A stretch of 64,000 nt of DNA from Chenopodium formosanum. Lineage: Eukaryota; Streptophyta; Magnoliopsida; Caryophyllales; Amaranthaceae. The notes under the pieces are model-generated. The model was not told where the DNA came from, ran no database searches, and worked only from the letters and a program-made list of their open reading frames with translations. This document shows positions 61,301 through 64,000 of this stretch, piece by piece. The stretch spans positions 12,854,879 to 12,918,878 of the forward strand of contig CM044880.1 in assembly GCA_024500155.1 (NCBI GenBank), given 5' to 3'. Position numbers and translations under genes: made by a program. Each line of letters begins with the position of its first letter. The first letter of the stretch is position 1.

Positions 61301-63849
61301 AAATAATTTCAGTATGTTATATAACATTTACAGACTATATGAAGCTGAACATTCCATAGGATGTTACACTTTCCGTGTTGCTGCCAACCAAACAACTGTA
61401 TAGCTCCTCAGGAAAACAACTGTATAGTTTCTCACTTTTGAGGAACTTTTACTTGTGCAATTTCATGTCAACTGATGAAGAACTTAATGTATAGTTTGGA
61501 CTTTGGAGTTGCCTTTTTATTTTCTTATTTTATTTTATTAGTAATAGAAATTATCGCCAGAATGGCTGTATCCTGTTTATTACTCTTTTTTTTTTAAATT
61601 TCCTGTTTGTTTCCTGGATACCATATCTCATAACCTATTAGTCTGAACCTTATTTTTATTTTCTCTAATTTTTTTCCCTTTTTGCTTTTCAGCTTGCTTC
61701 TTCACTTGGTCCCCGTTTCTATCAGAACATATTCAAATGCAAGCAGATATCAGAAACTGGAGCCCAGCAGGTACTTGGTCAAAATAAGTATAGAATATTT
61801 GCTTGATATTTCTTTGTAATTATTTGTAAGATGAGATCTTTACCAAATCTTGTATTAAAAAGATTTATGGCAACCTCTGATACAAAGTGTTGAGCTGTAT
61901 TAGCTCTTCCATTTTAGATCCAATACTTGTATTAGCTTTTGTGGATTTTAATACTGCTCCGTTAACAGTTATTTGCAACATTTACCAAAAACAGGTGAAA
62001 CTATTATTTGCAACAAAACTATTTTTTTCTTAATATAGTAACTTTTTTATGATAAAATAACCAAAACACCCTCATTTAAAAATTATTAACACATAACACT
62101 CTACACATAATTACAAATTATTATAACTCTAATCTAACTCAATTATCTAAACTTTTATCCAAAAAATCTGATTCATCTTAATTTCATCTCCCACCATCTC
62201 TCTCCTCCATCTTCATCTTCTTCCTTCTTCATTTCTCTTCCCTCATTTCTACTTGTTTCGTTGGTGGGTTCAATAGATCTGGTTTGTGTGTGGGTTTCAT
62301 TAGATCTGGTAGGTGGTTATTTCGTGGGTGCTGGTGGTTCGTGGGTGTTGGTGGTTCGTGTGTGGGTATTAGTGGGTCTTGTGTGGGTGTTGGTTCGTGG
62401 GTGTTGGTGGCTTTTGTGGGTGGTTCGTGGCTTGCTGTTTCGTGGGTTTAGGTGGTTCGCAAGTGGCTAATTCGCAGGTGGGTTTGGTTTTTGGGTGGTT
62501 CTTAGGTGGATTTTGGCGATTTGTGGGTGGTTTCGGCGATTTGTGGGTGGCGTCGGTGGTGGTTCATGGGTTTTGGGTGGCATGGGTGGTGGTTCTGGGT
62601 GGTGGCATGTGGTGGTCTGGACGGTTCTGGTTTTATTGCAATTGTTTTTTTTTTTTAATAAATTTGATTAATAATTAATTACATGTCTATAACTTTTAAT
62701 AATTATGTTTAAGAAGTTTTGCCTAGGATTCCGCGCATACCCCCTGTTAACGGAGGTAGTATTTTATTTACATCATGCAGCTTTTTTTGTGTAACGTACA
62801 TCATTATTCATGCTAATGTTAAGAATGAGTGCATTATATCATGGTTTTGAAATAGTTCATTTGTTTATTCTATATCCTAGTATATCTTTCTATTTTATGT
62901 GGAGTAGCCAAGTAGATAAAATCTCAACGTCAACAACACAAACATAAAACTCACATACTGTTCTATTGCAGATGCTGTTGGATACTCAAGCTGTGAAAAC
63001 AATTCTTTTGGAGGTTCCTTCTCTTGCTAAACAAGTAAGTTATATACTTCACTAATGTGAGATTGTTAACTCCAAGTCTCCAACTATGATCTTACTGCCT
63101 TTGCATCCACTGAGTTGCTTTGATTGGGATTCTGGTGGGCTTTTATAAATTTCTGCAATATAATCATGTTAAATCTTTGTATGGCAATTGGACTTGTGGT
63201 AATGCAATGCTATTTTGAAACTACCATGAAGCTGTATTTTAAGCAAATGAATACTACAATAATTCAATTGAGGTCAACAGCTGAACTTTGTGGGGGTTCA
63301 TGTGCTCCTGATGTTTATATAGGGCTGTATATGTAAATATTATTTTTAAATTATGATTGTGTTCTTTCCATAATTTTGTTGGTTTAAAACCAAATAGTGC
63401 TAAACTACTTCAAAATTTGACTGGTAGTTATTTAATTTGTGAACTTGTATCCATTTATTTCCATTGGTATGATTGGTCAGTGGTTGTGAAATAAGCTGGA
63501 AATATTTTTTAAAAGTACTTGCATCTGTTCCTGGTATCTGAGTTTGGTGCCGAGTCCCACAGCTGTAGCTGTATGTGATGATATTAATCATTTTCATGTT
63601 TGATATGTACATAGACATCTGGTGCTGCTAATTACTCCAAATACGTTAGCCGTGAGATGAGTAAAGCAGAGGCCCTTTTGAAGGTGAGTAAAAGATAATG
63701 GTGATCCATATGTTAACACTGTTGCATTGGCTAACTGTCATTTTTTTGGACAGGTTATATTGTCTCCTTTAGATTCTGTAGCAGATACTTATCGTGCTTT
63801 ATTACCGGAAGGAACTACGTCAGAATTTCAGCGAATCCTGGAGCTCAAG
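46659..63849 (+). CDS. VPS53: Vacuolar protein sorting-associated protein 53 (GARP/EARP subunit), 3' end outside window
   Basis: Twenty-three exons give 730 codons so far: 46659-46725, 46936-47030, 50211-50267, 50438-50588, 51619-51689, 52206-52330, 52815-52975, 53138-53279, 53752-53815, 55601-55786, 55877-55918, 56665-56769, 56877-56936, 58403-58480, 59352-59459, 59579-59644, 60599-60676, 60757-60890, 60979-61072, 61693-61770, 62972-63034, 63615-63683, 63754-63849. All junctions are GT..AG and keep one frame. Marker segments are MDKSSALEYINQMFP, EICRDIKKLDFAKKHITTTI, HVFSDFSSLGTG-like, FNFRGIISSCFEPHLNVYVE, LPKGGTGIVAAATG, LASSLGPRFYQNIF and SREMSKAEALLKVILSP, as in Arabidopsis VPS53/HIT1. 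The protein tethers endosome-derived vesicles at the trans-Golgi. An N-terminal coiled-coil region fits the family. The ATG could also be at 46677. Intron 2 (3.2 kb), 9 and 13 are long and hold transposons. No lesion is seen. Confidence 0.96.
48650..48947. mobile_element. Stowaway-like MITE in VPS53 intron 2
   Basis: TTCCCTCCGTTCCATTATTA at the left and TAATAATGGGACAGAGGCAG at the right are inverted, flanked by TA (48648-48649, 48948-48949). Length 298 bases. Confidence 0.75.
49347..49545. mobile_element. MITE with AATGCTACACATAGCCC ends in VPS53 intron 2
   Basis: AATGCTACACATAGCCCTTA at the left returns as TAAGGGCTATGTATAGCATT at the right, and the match extends inward for about 55 bases (AAAATACTCTTG / CAAGAGTGTTTTT). 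Flanks are A-rich (AAAAAAAATGG, CCCAAAAAAAATT), suggesting an 8-9 bp duplication as in hAT or Mutator-type MITEs. Confidence 0.7.
54190..54830 (-). pseudogene. LINE reverse-transcriptase remnant in VPS53 intron 9
   Basis: On the minus strand broken frames read KLLKAITVTSVNF, then LVLLNIISLDQDAFVRG, and after a T/A tract GLDGSLIVSSIVSS and LRQGDRISPLF, in the order of the RT domain of plant L1 LINEs (LIPK..., ISxxQxAFVxGR, GLRQGDPISPLLF). Stops, shifts and a 39-T run at 54464-54502 interrupt it. Confidence 0.75.
57842..58073. mobile_element. Possible Stowaway-like MITE in VPS53 intron 13
   Basis: CCTCAGTTCCTAAATGATGG and AACGAACAAACAAGAACGG with a GATGAGAG end are flanked by TA on both sides; the inverted match is weak. 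Confidence 0.35.
58266..58357. repeat. (TTA)n microsatellite in VPS53 intron 13
   Basis: Two blocks of TTA/ATT units separated by GTTTTTTTT. Confidence 0.93.
61954..62759. mobile_element. 806-base element with CTCCGTTAACAG ends in VPS53 intron 20
   Basis: CTGCTCCGTTAACAG and CTGTTAACGGAGGTAG are inverted ends with TA on both sides (61952-61953, 62760-62761), like a Stowaway element but unusually long. The left half is C/T-rich (CATCTCTCTCCTCCATCTTC) and the right half is a GTGGTTCGTGGGTGTTGGTG-type G/T-rich repeat region (62250-62630). Confidence 0.65.
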
Positions 63850-64000
63850 GTTATATTCTGTTTTGTTTTATTCATTTGCTGAAACGTTTTGTTTCCCTAA
63901 AGTTGTTGCCACAGCTTACTCTACAGCCATGTTGTGTGTACAAGCTTTTCTTCCTCATGTCAATAGACACTTATCTATTTCATGTTCTGAGCTACTAAAC

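Noticed and set aside
1..64000. CRISPR arrays, bacterial-type operons or phage genes
   Set aside because: Sequence is clearly plant nuclear DNA with spliced genes; no regularly spaced direct repeats with unique spacers were seen.

Overview
This is nuclear DNA of a flowering plant: spliced genes with GT..AG introns, AT-rich spacers and a dense load of plant transposable elements. The protein set (VPS53, an ILR1-type auxin-conjugate hydrolase, a GT14 glycosyltransferase, an F-box protein) is generic to dicots. The many ACGGAGTA-type Stowaway ends remind me of Amaranthaceae/Caryophyllales, but that is an impression and not a demonstrated placement.

Layout. 1-1.7 kb: end of a Copia element (gag and short LTR, minus strand), a foldback repeat with a nested MITE, and a hAT remnant. 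2.66-5.06 kb: two-exon GT14 glycosyltransferase (+). 5.47-9.49 kb: complete five-exon IAA-amino acid hydrolase (-) ending in HDEL, tail to tail with the GT14 gene. 9.5-13 kb: MITEs, a long foldback element and microsatellites. 13.0-28.3 kb: a large Ty3/gypsy element of Tat/Ogre type with two LTRs, a gag-pol frame broken by three small lesions, and an antisense extra gene between pol and the 3' LTR. 28.3-29.2 kb: 3' part of a DUF760 gene fused to the end of the 3' LTR and split by a SINE. 29.7-42.2 kb: gene-poor region of non-autonomous DNA transposons (two hAT elements with perfect 8-bp target duplications, a Helitron candidate, Tourist and Stowaway MITEs) and an XTH pseudogene. 42.3-45.3 kb: F-box/LRR gene (-). 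46.66 kb to the window end: VPS53 (+), 23 exons seen, last exon(s) outside the window.

The host genes do not form a pathway. VPS53 belongs to the GARP/EARP tethering complex for endosome-to-Golgi traffic. The amidohydrolase releases free auxin from amino-acid conjugates in the ER. The GT14 enzyme is a predicted Golgi glycosyltransferase, and the F-box protein a predicted SCF substrate adaptor. The F-box gene and VPS53 lie head to head and probably share a compact promoter.

The most interesting parts are the antisense gene of the Tat/Ogre element (own TATA-like box, own intron, one stop), clusters of TGGCGCCA-type palindromes placed around that element's coding blocks, a MITE family built on TTCAG pentamers, and hAT elements whose ends are arrays of CCCGA-type repeats. 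All exon borders and element ends were read by eye; no database search was run.
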